In this document: in pieces, positions 16,491 to 24,438 of the stretch
Position numbering within the stretch: the stretch's first letter is position 1
How the letters are laid out: every line of letters starts with the position of its first letter
Assembly: GCA_965217265.1 (NCBI GenBank)
Contig: CBDCHP010000018.1
Location: 868,001 to 932,000 of the forward strand
Length of the DNA: 64,000 bases
Direction of reading: 5' to 3'
Source: JAGRGG01 sp965217265
GTDB lineage: Bacteria > Pseudomonadota > Alphaproteobacteria > Geminicoccales > Geminicoccaceae
Notes under the pieces: model-generated
The model's input: the letters and a program-made list of their open reading frames with translations, nothing else
The model's database searches: none
Told to the model about the DNA's origin: nothing
Made by a program: the position numbers and the translations under genes

Positions 16491-18167
16491 TCAGGCCACC
16501 TTGAGCGGCTTGTACTTGATCCGGTGCGGTTGATCGGCGTCGTGGCCGAGGCGCTTCTTCCGGTCGGCCTCGTAGTCCTGGTAGTTGCCCTCGAACCACG
16601 TCGCTTGGCTGTCGCCCTCGAAAGCGAGGATGTGCGTCGCGACGCGATCGAGAAACCAGCGATCGTGGCTGATGATGACGGCCGAGCCGGCGAAGTCGAG
16701 CAGCGCGTCTTCGAGCGCCCGGAGTGTATCGACGTCGAGGTCGTTGGTCGGCTCGTCGAGCAGGATGACGTTGGCGCCGGAGCGCAGGAGCTTGGCGAGA
16801 TGAACACGGTTGCGCTCGCCACCCGAGAGCTGGCCGACCTTCTTTTGCTGGTCGCCGCCCTTGAAGTTGAAGGCCGCGACGTAGGCGCGGGAATTCATCG
16901 TCCGCTTGCCGACCTCGATCACGTCGGTGCCGCCGGTAACTTCCTCGAACACACTTCTGTTGGCGTTGAGCGAGTCGCGGCTCTGATCGACGTAGCCGAG
17001 TTCGACCGTCTCGCCGACCTTGAACGTGCCCTCGTCCGGGGTCTCCTGGCCGACGATCATGCGAAACAGCGTCGTCTTGCCGGCCCCGTTCGGGCCGATG
17101 ACGCCGACGATGCCGCCGGGCGGCAGCTTGAAGGTCAAGTCCTCGACCAAGAGGCGCTCGCCGAACGCCTTCTTGACCCCGTCCGCCTCGATCACCGTGC
17201 CGCCGAGGCGCGAACCCGGCGGGACGACGATTTGCGCCGAGCCGATCGGCCGGTCCTGCGCCTCGCGCAGCAACTCTTCATAGGCGGTGACGCGGGCCTT
17301 CTGCTTTGCCTGCCGTGCGCGCGGGCTCTGGCCGATCCACTCCTGCTCGCGCGCCAACGTCCGCTGCCGCGACTGCTCCTCGCGCTCCTCTTGCGCCAGA
17401 CGCTTGCGCTTCTGCTCCAGCCAGCCGGAGTAGTTGCCCTCGTAGGGAATGCCGCGGCCGCGGTCCATCTCCAGGATCCACCCGGCCACGTTGTCGAGGA
17501 AGTAGCGGTCGTGGGTGATCGCGACGACGGTGCCCTTGTAGTCGTGCAGGAAGCGCTCCAGCCACGCGACGCTCTCGGCGTCCAGGTGGTTGGTCGGCTC
17601 GTCGAGCAGTAGCAGGTCCGGCTGGGCCAGGAGGAGGCGGCACAGGGCGACGCGGCGGCGCTCGCCGCCGGAGAGCGTGGTCACGTCGGCGTCGCCGGGC
17701 GGACAGCGCAAGGCGTCCATCGCGATATCGACCGTGCGCTCGATCTCCCAGCCGTTCACGGCGTCGATCTTCTCCTGCAACTCGGCCTGTTCAACCATGA
17801 GCGCGTCCATGTCGGCGTCGGGATCGGCGAAGCCCTCGGACACGGCGTTGAAGCGGTCCATCAGCGCCTTGACCTCGCCGACGCCCTCCATGACGTTGCC
17901 CATCACGTCCTTGGAAGCGTCGAGCTGCGGTTCCTGCTCCAGGTAGCCGACCTTGACTCCGTTCGCCGCCCAGGCCTCGCCGGAGAAATCCTGATCCTGC
18001 CCCGCCATGATCTTCAAGAGCGTCGATTTGCCGGCGCCGTTGATGCCGAGCACGCCGATCTTGGCGCCGGGATAGAAGGCGAGCGTGATGTTCTTCAAGA
18101 TCTCCTTGCCGCCGGGAAAGACCTTGGAGAGGTTCTTCATCACGTAAATGTATTGGTAGGACGCCAT
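16491..18167 (-). CDS. ettA: Energy-dependent translational throttle protein EttA (ABC-F)
   Basis: 558-residue soluble ABC-F ATPase that binds the ribosomal E site and gates entry into elongation according to ATP/ADP ratio. Two ATPase domains are visible: Walker A GINGAGKST and GPNGAGKTT, signatures LSGGERRRVAL and LSGGERNRVHL. Between them is the P-site tRNA interaction linker with REEQSRQRTLAREQEW. Length and the N-terminal YQYIYVMKNLSK fit EttA closely. The ATG at 18167 faces the Uma2 gene across a 145-bp divergent gap. Confidence 0.95.
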   Translation of the reverse strand: MASYQYIYVMKNLSKVFPGGKEILKNITLAFYPGAKIGVLGINGAGKSTLLKIMAGQDQDFSGEAWAANGVKVGYLEQEPQLDASKDVMGNVMEGVGEVKALMDRFNAVSEGFADPDADMDALMVEQAELQEKIDAVNGWEIERTVDIAMDALRCPPGDADVTTLSGGERRRVALCRLLLAQPDLLLLDEPTNHLDAESVAWLERFLHDYKGTVVAITHDRYFLDNVAGWILEMDRGRGIPYEGNYSGWLEQKRKRLAQEEREEQSRQRTLAREQEWIGQSPRARQAKQKARVTAYEELLREAQDRPIGSAQIVVPPGSRLGGTVIEADGVKKAFGERLLVEDLTFKLPPGGIVGVIGPNGAGKTTLFRMIVGQETPDEGTFKVGETVELGYVDQSRDSLNANRSVFEEVTGGTDVIEVGKRTMNSRAYVAAFNFKGGDQQKKVGQLSGGERNRVHLAKLLRSGANVILLDEPTNDLDVDTLRALEDALLDFAGSAVIISHDRWFLDRVATHILAFEGDSQATWFEGNYQDYEADRKKRLGHDADQPHRIKYKPLKVA

Positions 18168-18312
18168 GCGCGCGGGACCTTCGGTAGCGTTCGGTGCTGT
18201 CGGGGGTGGAATGGCGTTCTAGCAAAAGTGCCCAAGGCTTGGAAGCGGCCGGACTGGTCTTAGAGCGCCTTCGCCGCTACCATGTCGGCACGTTCGTTCG
18301 AGGATCAAGCCG

Positions 18313-18912
18313 ATGGCCACCAACGCCGTTCTAGACCAAGCCCCTTCGCCCCCCTCACCGATGACCGTGGAGGCGTTCGAGCGCTGGCTGGAGACGTTGC
18401 CCGACGACGCAGAGGACTACGAACTGATCAAGGGCATCGTCTGCGCCAAGGGCCAGACCTCGGTCAACCACGACCTCATCGTCGGCAACGTGAGCGGCAC
18501 GATCTTCGACCAGCTCAAACTCCCCTGTCGATTCTACGGGGCGGGCAGGTCGGTCGCGATCGACCGAACCAACCAGCCGCGCAGCGACGGGCTCGTCTCG
18601 TGCGAGAGCGTCGAGAACAACGAGATCAAGGCGCCCGTCATCGTGATCGAGGTGCTCTCGCCCTCGACCAAGGGCCGCGATCTCAGCGATAAGCTGTGGA
18701 TCTACGAGCGCGTCGCTAGCATCCGCCACTACCTCGCGGTCGAGCAGAACCGTGCCGTCATCTACCACTTCCACCGCGAGGACGACGGCCGCTTCCAGCC
18801 CCGCCTCGTCCGCGAGGGGACGCTGCGCCTCGACCCGTCCGGCGTCGCGCTGGAGGTGGAGGCGGTCTACGCCGGGGTCGTGTTCCCGCCCGAAGAGCCG
18901 ATCAACGATTGA
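18313..18912 (+). CDS. Uma2 family (DUF820) protein with restriction-endonuclease-like fold
   Basis: 199 residues. The core has the family pattern: YELIKGIVCAKGQTSVNHDLIVGN, then the acidic/Ser segment RSDGLVSCESV and the PD-(D/E)xK-like strand VIVIEVLSPSTKGRDLSDKLWIYERV. Uma2 proteins are abundant in cyanobacteria and some proteobacteria; their function is not established. The stop TGA is the first bases of an inverted-repeat element, and the next gene converges from the other side of that element. Confidence 0.82.
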   Translation: MATNAVLDQAPSPPSPMTVEAFERWLETLPDDAEDYELIKGIVCAKGQTSVNHDLIVGNVSGTIFDQLKLPCRFYGAGRSVAIDRTNQPRSDGLVSCESVENNEIKAPVIVIEVLSPSTKGRDLSDKLWIYERVASIRHYLAVEQNRAVIYHFHREDDGRFQPRLVREGTLRLDPSGVALEVEAVYAGVVFPPEEPIND

Positions 18913-19055
18913 ATGCTTCGCATGCGCTGCCGCGCGGCCTTTTGTTCTCTTTTTTTGCAACTTGTGCTCGAACTTGGCCGCAACGCCGAGGGCCAGCCTC
19001 GGACAAAGATAAAAAAGAGAAGAGAAAAGCCCCGCGCAGCGGACGCGAAGCGTTC
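18911..19055. repeat. Dispersed inverted-repeat element, copy 3
   Basis: The left arm GAATGCTTCGCATGCGCTGC overlaps the Uma2 TGA. The right arm CCCCGCGCAGCGGACGCGAAGCGTTC ends exactly where the TGA of the minus-strand glutathionyl reductase gene begins. Inner tracts are TTGTTCTCTTTTTTTGC and AAAAAAGAGAAGAGAAAAG. The centre holds a hairpin CCGAGGGCCAGCCTCGG. Thus both convergent genes stop at the element ends. Confidence 0.87.
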
Positions 19056-20033
19056 TCACCCCCGCCCGTGCGGCGTATCCAGGTCGGACAAATCCGGCCC
19101 CACCGGCACGATGCCGGTCGGGTTGATGGTGCCGTGGCTGCCGTAGTAGTGGCGCTTGATCTGGCCGAAATCAACCGTCGGCCCCACGCCGGGCCACTGG
19201 TAGAGTTCTCTCAAGTAGGCCCATAAGTTCGGGTATTCCTTCAAGCGCCGGATGTTGCACTTGAAGTGGCCATGGTAGACCGGATCGAAGCGGATCAGCG
19301 TCGTGAACAGGCGCCAGTCGGCCTCGGTGATCGTGTCCCCGGCGACGTAGCGGCGCTCGGAGAGCAGCCCTTCGAGCCAATCCAGGCTCTCGAACAGGGC
19401 CGTGACCGCCTCCTCGTAGGCGTCCTGCTCGGTGGCGAAGCCGGCCTTGTAGACGCCGTTGTTGACAGTGTCGTAGACGCGCGCGTTGATTCGGTCGACC
19501 TCCTCGCGCAGGTCCTCGGGGTAGTAGTCGCCCGCGGTGGCGCCTAGGCCGTCGAAGGCGGTGTTGAACATGCGGACGATCTCGGCCGACTCGTTCGAGA
19601 CGATCGTGTCGCGCTTTTTGTCCCACAAGACCGGCACCGTCACCCGGCCGGACACGTCCGGCACGGCCCGGGTGTAGAGTTCGTGCAGGTACTTGGCGCC
19701 GTGGAGCGGGTCGCCCGTCGCCTTGTCGTCGCGCTCGAACGTCCAGCCATGATCGAGCATCAAGGGGTGGACGACCGAGACGCCGATCTTGTCCTCCAGG
19801 CCCTTCAATGCCCGAAGGATCAGCGTCCGGTGCGCCCACGGGCAGGCGAGCGCCACGTAGAGGTGGTAGCGCCCGCTCTCGGCGGCAAAGCCCCCCTCGC
19901 CGGACGGGCCGGGGCCGCCGTCGGGCGTAATCCAGTTGCGGAACTTGGACGTGTCGCGCACGAAGCGCCCGCCGGACGCCCCGGTGTCGTACCACTCGGT
20001 CGTCCACGCACCCTCGACCAGTTGGCCCCCCAT
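19056..20033 (-). CDS. Glutathionyl-hydroquinone reductase-like glutathione S-transferase (YqjG/ECM4 type)
   Basis: 325 residues. The thioredoxin-like N-terminal half has the catalytic cysteine C64 in LACPWAHRTLI, the motif of xi-class enzymes that reduce glutathionyl-hydroquinones. The C-terminal helical domain shows RRYVAGDTITEADWRLFTTL and YHGHFKCN, also typical of this class. The ATG at 20033 starts 6 bases after the wrbA stop, so a quinone-reducing pair is cotranscribed. Its stop codon directly adjoins the inverted-repeat element at 18911-19055. Confidence 0.9.
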   Translation of the reverse strand: MGGQLVEGAWTTEWYDTGASGGRFVRDTSKFRNWITPDGGPGPSGEGGFAAESGRYHLYVALACPWAHRTLILRALKGLEDKIGVSVVHPLMLDHGWTFERDDKATGDPLHGAKYLHELYTRAVPDVSGRVTVPVLWDKKRDTIVSNESAEIVRMFNTAFDGLGATAGDYYPEDLREEVDRINARVYDTVNNGVYKAGFATEQDAYEEAVTALFESLDWLEGLLSERRYVAGDTITEADWRLFTTLIRFDPVYHGHFKCNIRRLKEYPNLWAYLRELYQWPGVGPTVDFGQIKRHYYGSHGTINPTGIVPVGPDLSDLDTPHGRG

Positions 20034-20038
20034 GATCC

Positions 20039-20641
20039 CTACCCCTTCAGCTTCTTGGCGATCTCGGCGACGTGGCGCCCCTGGAAGCGAGCCATGCTCA
20101 ACTCCTTCTCCGACGGCATCCGCGAGCCGTCGCCCTCGGCGATGGTGGAGGCGCCGTAGGGCGTGCCGCCCTTGACCTCCTCGGTGCCGACGAGGTCCGG
20201 GTTCGAGTAGGGCAACCCGACGATGACGAGCCCCTGGTGCAGGAGGGTGATGTGCGTCGTGATGATCGTCGTCTCCTGCCCGCCGTGCTGGCTCGCGGTC
20301 GAGGTGAAGACCGAGCCGACCTTGCCGATCAAGGCGCCCTTGGCCCACAAGCCCCCCGTCTGGTCCCAGAAGTTGCGCATCTGCGAGGCCATGTTGCCGA
20401 AGCGCGTCGGCGTACCGACGATGATCGCGTCGTAGTCGGCGAGTTCGCCAGGCTCCGCGATCGGCGCATCCTGATCGAGCTTGACGCCGGCCTTCTCGGC
20501 GACTTCCCTCGGCATCAACTCGGGCACGCGCTTGACCGCGACCTCGGCGCCGTCGACCTCGCGGACGCCTGCCGCCACCGCCTCGGCCATGCGCTCGACG
20601 TGGCCGTAGGTGCTGTAGTAGAGGACAAGGACTTTGGTCAC
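20039..20641 (-). CDS. wrbA: NAD(P)H:quinone oxidoreductase WrbA
   Basis: 200-residue tetrameric FMN-dependent quinone reductase. The flavodoxin-like FMN loop is YYSTYGHVERMA; the flavin contact GTPTRFGNMASQMRNF and the FTSTASQHGGQE segment are diagnostic for WrbA. The start is GTG, with GAGGAACGATCC immediately upstream; longer frames lead into the divergent racemase gene. It reduces quinones by two electrons, avoiding semiquinone stress, which fits the adjacent glutathionyl-hydroquinone reductase. Confidence 0.95.
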   Translation of the reverse strand: MTKVLVLYYSTYGHVERMAEAVAAGVREVDGAEVAVKRVPELMPREVAEKAGVKLDQDAPIAEPGELADYDAIIVGTPTRFGNMASQMRNFWDQTGGLWAKGALIGKVGSVFTSTASQHGGQETTIITTHITLLHQGLVIVGLPYSNPDLVGTEEVKGGTPYGASTIAEGDGSRMPSEKELSMARFQGRHVAEIAKKLKG

Positions 20642-20672
20642 GGATCGTTCCTCGGTTGTTGTGAGCCCGGAG

Positions 20673-21395
20673 ATGGCCGGACGAACGGACGATTTCCAGG
20701 CGCCGATCGGGAAACACAGCGTTTGCGCGCGGGGCCCGATCGGCGTCCTGATGCTCGAAACCCGCTTTCCCCGCCCGTTCGGCGACGTCGGTAACCCCGC
20801 CACATGGCCGTTTCCCGTCCTCTACGCCGTCGTGCCAGAAGCCAGCGCGCGGAGAGTCGTTATGGACGGTGCTAGGGGCCTCCTGCCGGCGTTTATCGAC
20901 CGGGCGCGCCACCTCAAGGCGATAGGCGCGATCGGCCTCGCCACCAGTTGCGGCTTCCTCGCCCCCTTCGGCCCGGCACTGGCCGAGGCGTTGGATCTAC
21001 CTGTCCTGGCCTCGTCGCTCGTGCAGGCCCGCCTCGTCGGGACGCTGCTGCCGCCGGGACGATGCCCCGCGATCCTCACGATCGACGCCGAGGCCCTGGG
21101 CGAGGCGCACCTGAGGGCGGCCGACGTGCCGCCCGGCACGCCCGTCGGCGGCCTCGACCCGGCCTCGCACTTGGCGACGACGATCATGGAGGACCGCGAG
21201 GAACTGGATACGGCGCGCGCCGCCGCCGACACGGTGGACGCCGCCCGGCGCCTCGTCGCCGCGCACCCGACGGTCGGCGCCATCGTCCTCGAATGCACCA
21301 ACATGGGGCCTTACGCCGGCGCGGTCAGGCAAGCGACCGGCCTGCCCGTCTTCGACGTGACGACGGCGATCCGCTGGTTTCAGGCCGGGCTTTGA
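20673..21395 (+). CDS. Aspartate/glutamate racemase-superfamily protein
   Basis: 240 residues related to the Asp/Glu/hydantoin racemase superfamily. Two conserved-position cysteines are present: ATSCGFLAPF in the first half and VLECTNMGPYA in the second, which is how the two-base catalytic pair is arranged in these enzymes. The ATG at 20673 is a guess; GTG at 20661 and GTG at 20634 are in frame and partly overlap the wrbA leader. Substrate unknown. The stop TGA abuts an inverted-repeat element. Confidence 0.7.
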   Translation: MAGRTDDFQAPIGKHSVCARGPIGVLMLETRFPRPFGDVGNPATWPFPVLYAVVPEASARRVVMDGARGLLPAFIDRARHLKAIGAIGLATSCGFLAPFGPALAEALDLPVLASSLVQARLVGTLLPPGRCPAILTIDAEALGEAHLRAADVPPGTPVGGLDPASHLATTIMEDREELDTARAAADTVDAARRLVAAHPTVGAIVLECTNMGPYAGAVRQATGLPVFDVTTAIRWFQAGL

Positions 21396-21540
21396 GAACG
21401 CTTCGCGTGCGCTGCCGCGCGGGCTTTTTCTTCTTTTTTCTTAACTTTGCTCCCGAACTTAGCCTCGACGCCGAAGCCAGCCCCGGCCAAAGTTGCAAAA
21501 AAGAAAAGAGAAAGCCCCGTGCAGCGGACGCTTCAGCGTG
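21396..21540. repeat. Dispersed inverted-repeat element, copy 4
   Basis: The left arm GAACGCTTCGCGTGCGCTGCC follows the TGA of the racemase-like gene directly, then a tract TTTTTCTTCTTTTTTC. The right arm AAAAAAGAAAAGAGAAAGCCCC leads into GCAGCGGACGCTTCAGCGT. The minus-strand EamA gene takes its TGA from inside this right arm (21533-21535). The centre contains CCCCGGCCAAAGTTGC. Confidence 0.85.
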
Positions 21541-22417
21541 CCCGCAAAGCGGTGAGTCCCGCCAGGACGATAATCGCGGCGCCGAGATAGGTCCAGGCGT
21601 CCGGGCGCTCGCCGAGGATGGTGACGCTCAAAGCCAAGCCGAAGACGAGTTGCGTGTAGGTGTAGGGCTGCACGGCGCTGGCCGGGGCCAGTTCGAGCGC
21701 CTTTTGCAACAGCATGTGGCCGGTGATCGCCGTGGCGCTCAAGGTGAGCAGCAAGAGCCACGTGCGCGGGTCCGGCCAGACCCAGAACCAGGGCCCCACC
21801 AGCAAGGACGCGGCGCAGCCGACGAAGGCGACGTAGGCGTAGGAGGTGGCGAAGCCGTCGTCGGCGCTGACGTAGCGGGTCAGCACGTTGTAAAGGGCGA
21901 AGACGCAGGCGCAGGCGACGGCGAGCAGCGCCGTGGGGTCGAAGACGGCAAGCCCGGGGCGGACGATGACGAGGACGCCGGTGAAGCCGACGGCGACGGC
22001 GAGCCAGCGCAACGGCCCCACCCGCTCGCCGAGGAAGACGGCCGCCATCGCGGTCGCGACGAGCGGGAAGACGCCGAACAGCGCCACGACGCTGGAGAGC
22101 GGGATCAACGAGACGGTGAAGGCGAACAGGCCGATCTCGCCGACGAGGAGCAGTGCGCGCACGATTTGCAGCCACGGCCGGCGCGCGCGCAGCGCCGTCG
22201 GGATCCCGCCCGGACGCCTGCCGATCAGCACGGCGGCCAGCCCGGCGAAGACGATGAAGCGGACCATCACCACCTGTGCCACCGGGATGTCGGCAACCAG
22301 CGACTTGGTGATCAGGTCCTGGCCGGCGAAGACCAGCATCGCCAGCACGGTGATCAGGACGCCGCGGCCTTCGAGGCCGAGGGAGGGCAGCGCTTGGCTG
22401 CGGGCGGTGGGGGGCAT
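21533..22417 (-). CDS. EamA/DMT-family transporter
   Basis: About 294 residues with roughly ten hydrophobic segments in two EamA repeats (about 20-145 and 160-290), the layout of drug/metabolite exporters such as RhaT/YdcZ-like carriers. The second repeat has ELAPASAVQPYTYTQLVF, a typical EamA signature. The ATG at 22417 gives a compact N terminus; an alternative start at 22462 adds 15 residues. The last residues and the stop lie inside an inverted-repeat element, so the C terminus may have been altered by it. Substrate unknown. Confidence 0.85.
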   Translation of the reverse strand: MPPTARSQALPSLGLEGRGVLITVLAMLVFAGQDLITKSLVADIPVAQVVMVRFIVFAGLAAVLIGRRPGGIPTALRARRPWLQIVRALLLVGEIGLFAFTVSLIPLSSVVALFGVFPLVATAMAAVFLGERVGPLRWLAVAVGFTGVLVIVRPGLAVFDPTALLAVACACVFALYNVLTRYVSADDGFATSYAYVAFVGCAASLLVGPWFWVWPDPRTWLLLLTLSATAITGHMLLQKALELAPASAVQPYTYTQLVFGLALSVTILGERPDAWTYLGAAIIVLAGLTALRAR

Positions 22418-22527
22418 GGGTCTTACGGAGTGGGCTGGAGGAATGAACTCTTCCTCATGCACTTAGCTGACGATGGTGAAAAGGGCCATCTCGACGGGGC
22501 CTCTACCCACCACTGGCGGTGACGATC

Positions 22528-22607
22528 GAACGCTTGCGCGTCCGCTGCGCAGGGCTTTCCCCTTTTCTTTTCGTCAGTTTGGCCGAGGCTAGCTCCGGCG
22601 TTCATGC
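22528..22607. repeat. Dispersed inverted-repeat element, copy 5 (left half only)
   Basis: GAACGCTTGCGCGTCCGCTGC followed by GGGCTTTCCCCTTTTCTTTTC and the centre GGCCGAGGCTAGCTCCGGCG match the left half and centre of the family. The expected A/G tract and right GC arm are missing; the GFA gene leader begins instead. It lies in the divergent gap between the EamA and GFA genes, the only copy with no gene end beside it. Confidence 0.75.
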
Positions 22608-22629
22608 AACGACGAGGAGAGCCATTATC

Positions 22630-23031
22630 ATGCCCGAGACATTCGCCGGCGGCTGCTTGTGCGGGGGCGTGCGCTACGTCCTGGACGGGCCGCTGCGGCC
22701 GGTCGCCGTCTGCCACTGCACGCAGTGCCGCAAGACGAGCGGCCATGTCGTCGCGGCGACGCGTGTGCCGAAAAGCGGGTTGCATCTTGAGGCCGACGCG
22801 ACGCTCGCGTGGTACGAATCGACGCCCGGCGTGCGGCGCGGCTTTTGCAACAAATGCGGCGGCAACCTGTTCTGGGAGCGGGTCGAATCCCCCACGACCA
22901 GCGTCATGGCGGGCACGCTCGACGGCCCGAGCGGCCTTGAGATCGACCGGCACATCTACGTCGCCAACAAGGGCGACTATTACGCGATCCCGAACGACGT
23001 GCCGAGCTTCGCCGGCGACGACGCGACTTGA
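22630..23031 (+). CDS. GFA family zinc-binding protein (CENP-V/Mss4-like)
   Basis: 133 residues with the zinc-ligand set of the glutathione-dependent formaldehyde-activating (GFA) fold: GGCLCGGVRY, VCHCTQCRKTSG and FCNKCGGNLFW. The family fold is clear, but activity with formaldehyde is not established for most members. The ATG at 22630 follows GAGGAGAGCCATTATC. Transcription probably starts in the gap that holds a half copy of the inverted-repeat element. Confidence 0.85.
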   Translation: MPETFAGGCLCGGVRYVLDGPLRPVAVCHCTQCRKTSGHVVAATRVPKSGLHLEADATLAWYESTPGVRRGFCNKCGGNLFWERVESPTTSVMAGTLDGPSGLEIDRHIYVANKGDYYAIPNDVPSFAGDDAT

Positions 23032-23044
23032 ACGAACGGACGGT

Positions 23045-24397
23045 TCACGCAGACGGCCCGGCGCCCTTCTCAAGGCAGACGGCGGCGCGGCCGACGATCG
23101 GTTCGCTCAACCCGGCGTGCCACATCGTCAGCGCGTAGGTCGGGCAGGGACCGTCGTCCTGCCGGACGACCCAGCCCCGGCTCGGCCGCAGCGGGCCGCT
23201 CCAGGCGGTGCGGGCCGGCGGCGGCAGGGCCGAGGCCGCGACGGCGGCGCGGCCCAGCGCCGCGAGGTCGAGCAGGTCCAGCTTCACGCCCCCGCCCGTC
23301 TGCCAAGCCGGGCGGATACGGCCGCCGAACCCGCCGCGCGCCAGGGTCAAGCCCCTGTCCGCCGCGGCGGCGATCGGGGCGGCGCCGGCCGGGCTTGGTT
23401 GCAGTAGAAAGCCGCCGGCATGGGCGAAACGCTCCAGCGCCGCCGCCGCCCGCGATCCCCAGATCCCGTCCACCGGGCCGGGCGTGAAGCCGAGCCGGGT
23501 CAGGTCGGCTTGGAGACCCCGCACCTCCCGCGCGCCGAGGACGGCCGTGCCTCGAACGAGGCCGGGCTCGACCAGCGAGTCGAACAAGGGCGCCGTGCAG
23601 GACGGCAGCAGCAGGCAGCCGAGCGCCGCTGCGGTGCGCAGGGGCCGTGCCGCGGGAGGCTTGGCCGTCGCCGCCGTCGCCCGCCCCAGCACGCCGGCCC
23701 AGGCCGCAGCGCTCGGCCGCTCGTCCAGCGTCGTCAGCGCGCGCTCGAACATCTCGCGCACCGCGACCGGCAGCGCGAGGCCGGCCGGCCCCGCGTCCGG
23801 TGCCGGCGGAAAACCGTAGGCGAAGGCGCCGGACATCGGGTCGAGCCCGCCGGTGAGGACGGCGAACAGGACGCGGGCGAGGGCGTCGAGATCGTCCGCC
23901 TCGTCGGCCGGCGGCGCTCGGTCGAGTCGGAGGTCGGCCCGCTCGGGCGCCAGCAGGACGGGCCGAAGCGTCGCGGCGTCGACGACCAGCCCGTGCCGCA
24001 GGGGCAGACGCCGGTATCCTAGTGCGTGCAGGTCGGCGACGAGGCCGGCGATTTCGGCGGCGAGTGCTTGGCGGCGGTTCGCGGCGGTCGAGGCTAAGAT
24101 TTGCCCGAGCGGCACGGGCTTCGACAAAGGCTGCCGCAGGGTATAGCCGGCAAAGCCGCCGCTGGCGTCGAACAGCGATACTTTCGGCCACGCGAACCCC
24201 GGCGGCGGCGGGACTTGCCGCATCGCCTCGACCTTGGCTTCGAGCGTCGCGTCGCCCGGCGGCGTGCGCCAGAGCGCCCCGCCCCCGCTCCTGGTCAACC
24301 GCCAGAGTTCGCCGAGCGGTGTGGCCACGACCGGTGCGGGTTCTCGCGCGCGCACGCGACGCCGCAGGGGGCCGCGGCGGTAGAGCGTCGGCATCAT
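23045..24397 (-). CDS. Kinase-like domain protein with transmembrane segment and peptidoglycan-binding domain
   Basis: About 450 residues. Residues 20-270 resemble a protein-kinase fold like that of YegI-type proteins: FAWPKVSLF, a C-lobe DLDALARVLFAVLTGG and a closing LDERPSAAAWAGVL. However, the catalytic loop reads RHGLVVDAAT without the HRD aspartate, so it may be a pseudokinase. A hydrophobic stretch (about 285-305, AAALGCLLLPSCTAPLF) could be a membrane anchor. A peptidoglycan-binding type 1 motif follows (REVRGLQADLTRLGF, PVDGIWGSRAAAALERFA). ATG at 24397 or 24394. It is divergent from, and 41 bases away from, a bifunctional penicillin-binding protein. Kinase resemblance is my reading and needs a profile search. 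Confidence 0.6.
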   Translation of the reverse strand: MMPTLYRRGPLRRRVRAREPAPVVATPLGELWRLTRSGGGALWRTPPGDATLEAKVEAMRQVPPPPGFAWPKVSLFDASGGFAGYTLRQPLSKPVPLGQILASTAANRRQALAAEIAGLVADLHALGYRRLPLRHGLVVDAATLRPVLLAPERADLRLDRAPPADEADDLDALARVLFAVLTGGLDPMSGAFAYGFPPAPDAGPAGLALPVAVREMFERALTTLDERPSAAAWAGVLGRATAATAKPPAARPLRTAAALGCLLLPSCTAPLFDSLVEPGLVRGTAVLGAREVRGLQADLTRLGFTPGPVDGIWGSRAAAALERFAHAGGFLLQPSPAGAAPIAAAADRGLTLARGGFGGRIRPAWQTGGGVKLDLLDLAALGRAAVAASALPPPARTAWSGPLRPSRGWVVRQDDGPCPTYALTMWHAGLSEPIVGRAAVCLEKGAGPSA

Positions 24398-24438
24398 GCG
24401 CTTGCCAGGGCGGCGTCGGCCGTGCGAAGAGCCGGAAC

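Noticed and set aside
18313..18912. Uma2 gene as part of a restriction-modification system
   Set aside because: The fold is nuclease-like, but there is no methyltransferase or partner nearby and the family is not established as restriction enzymes.
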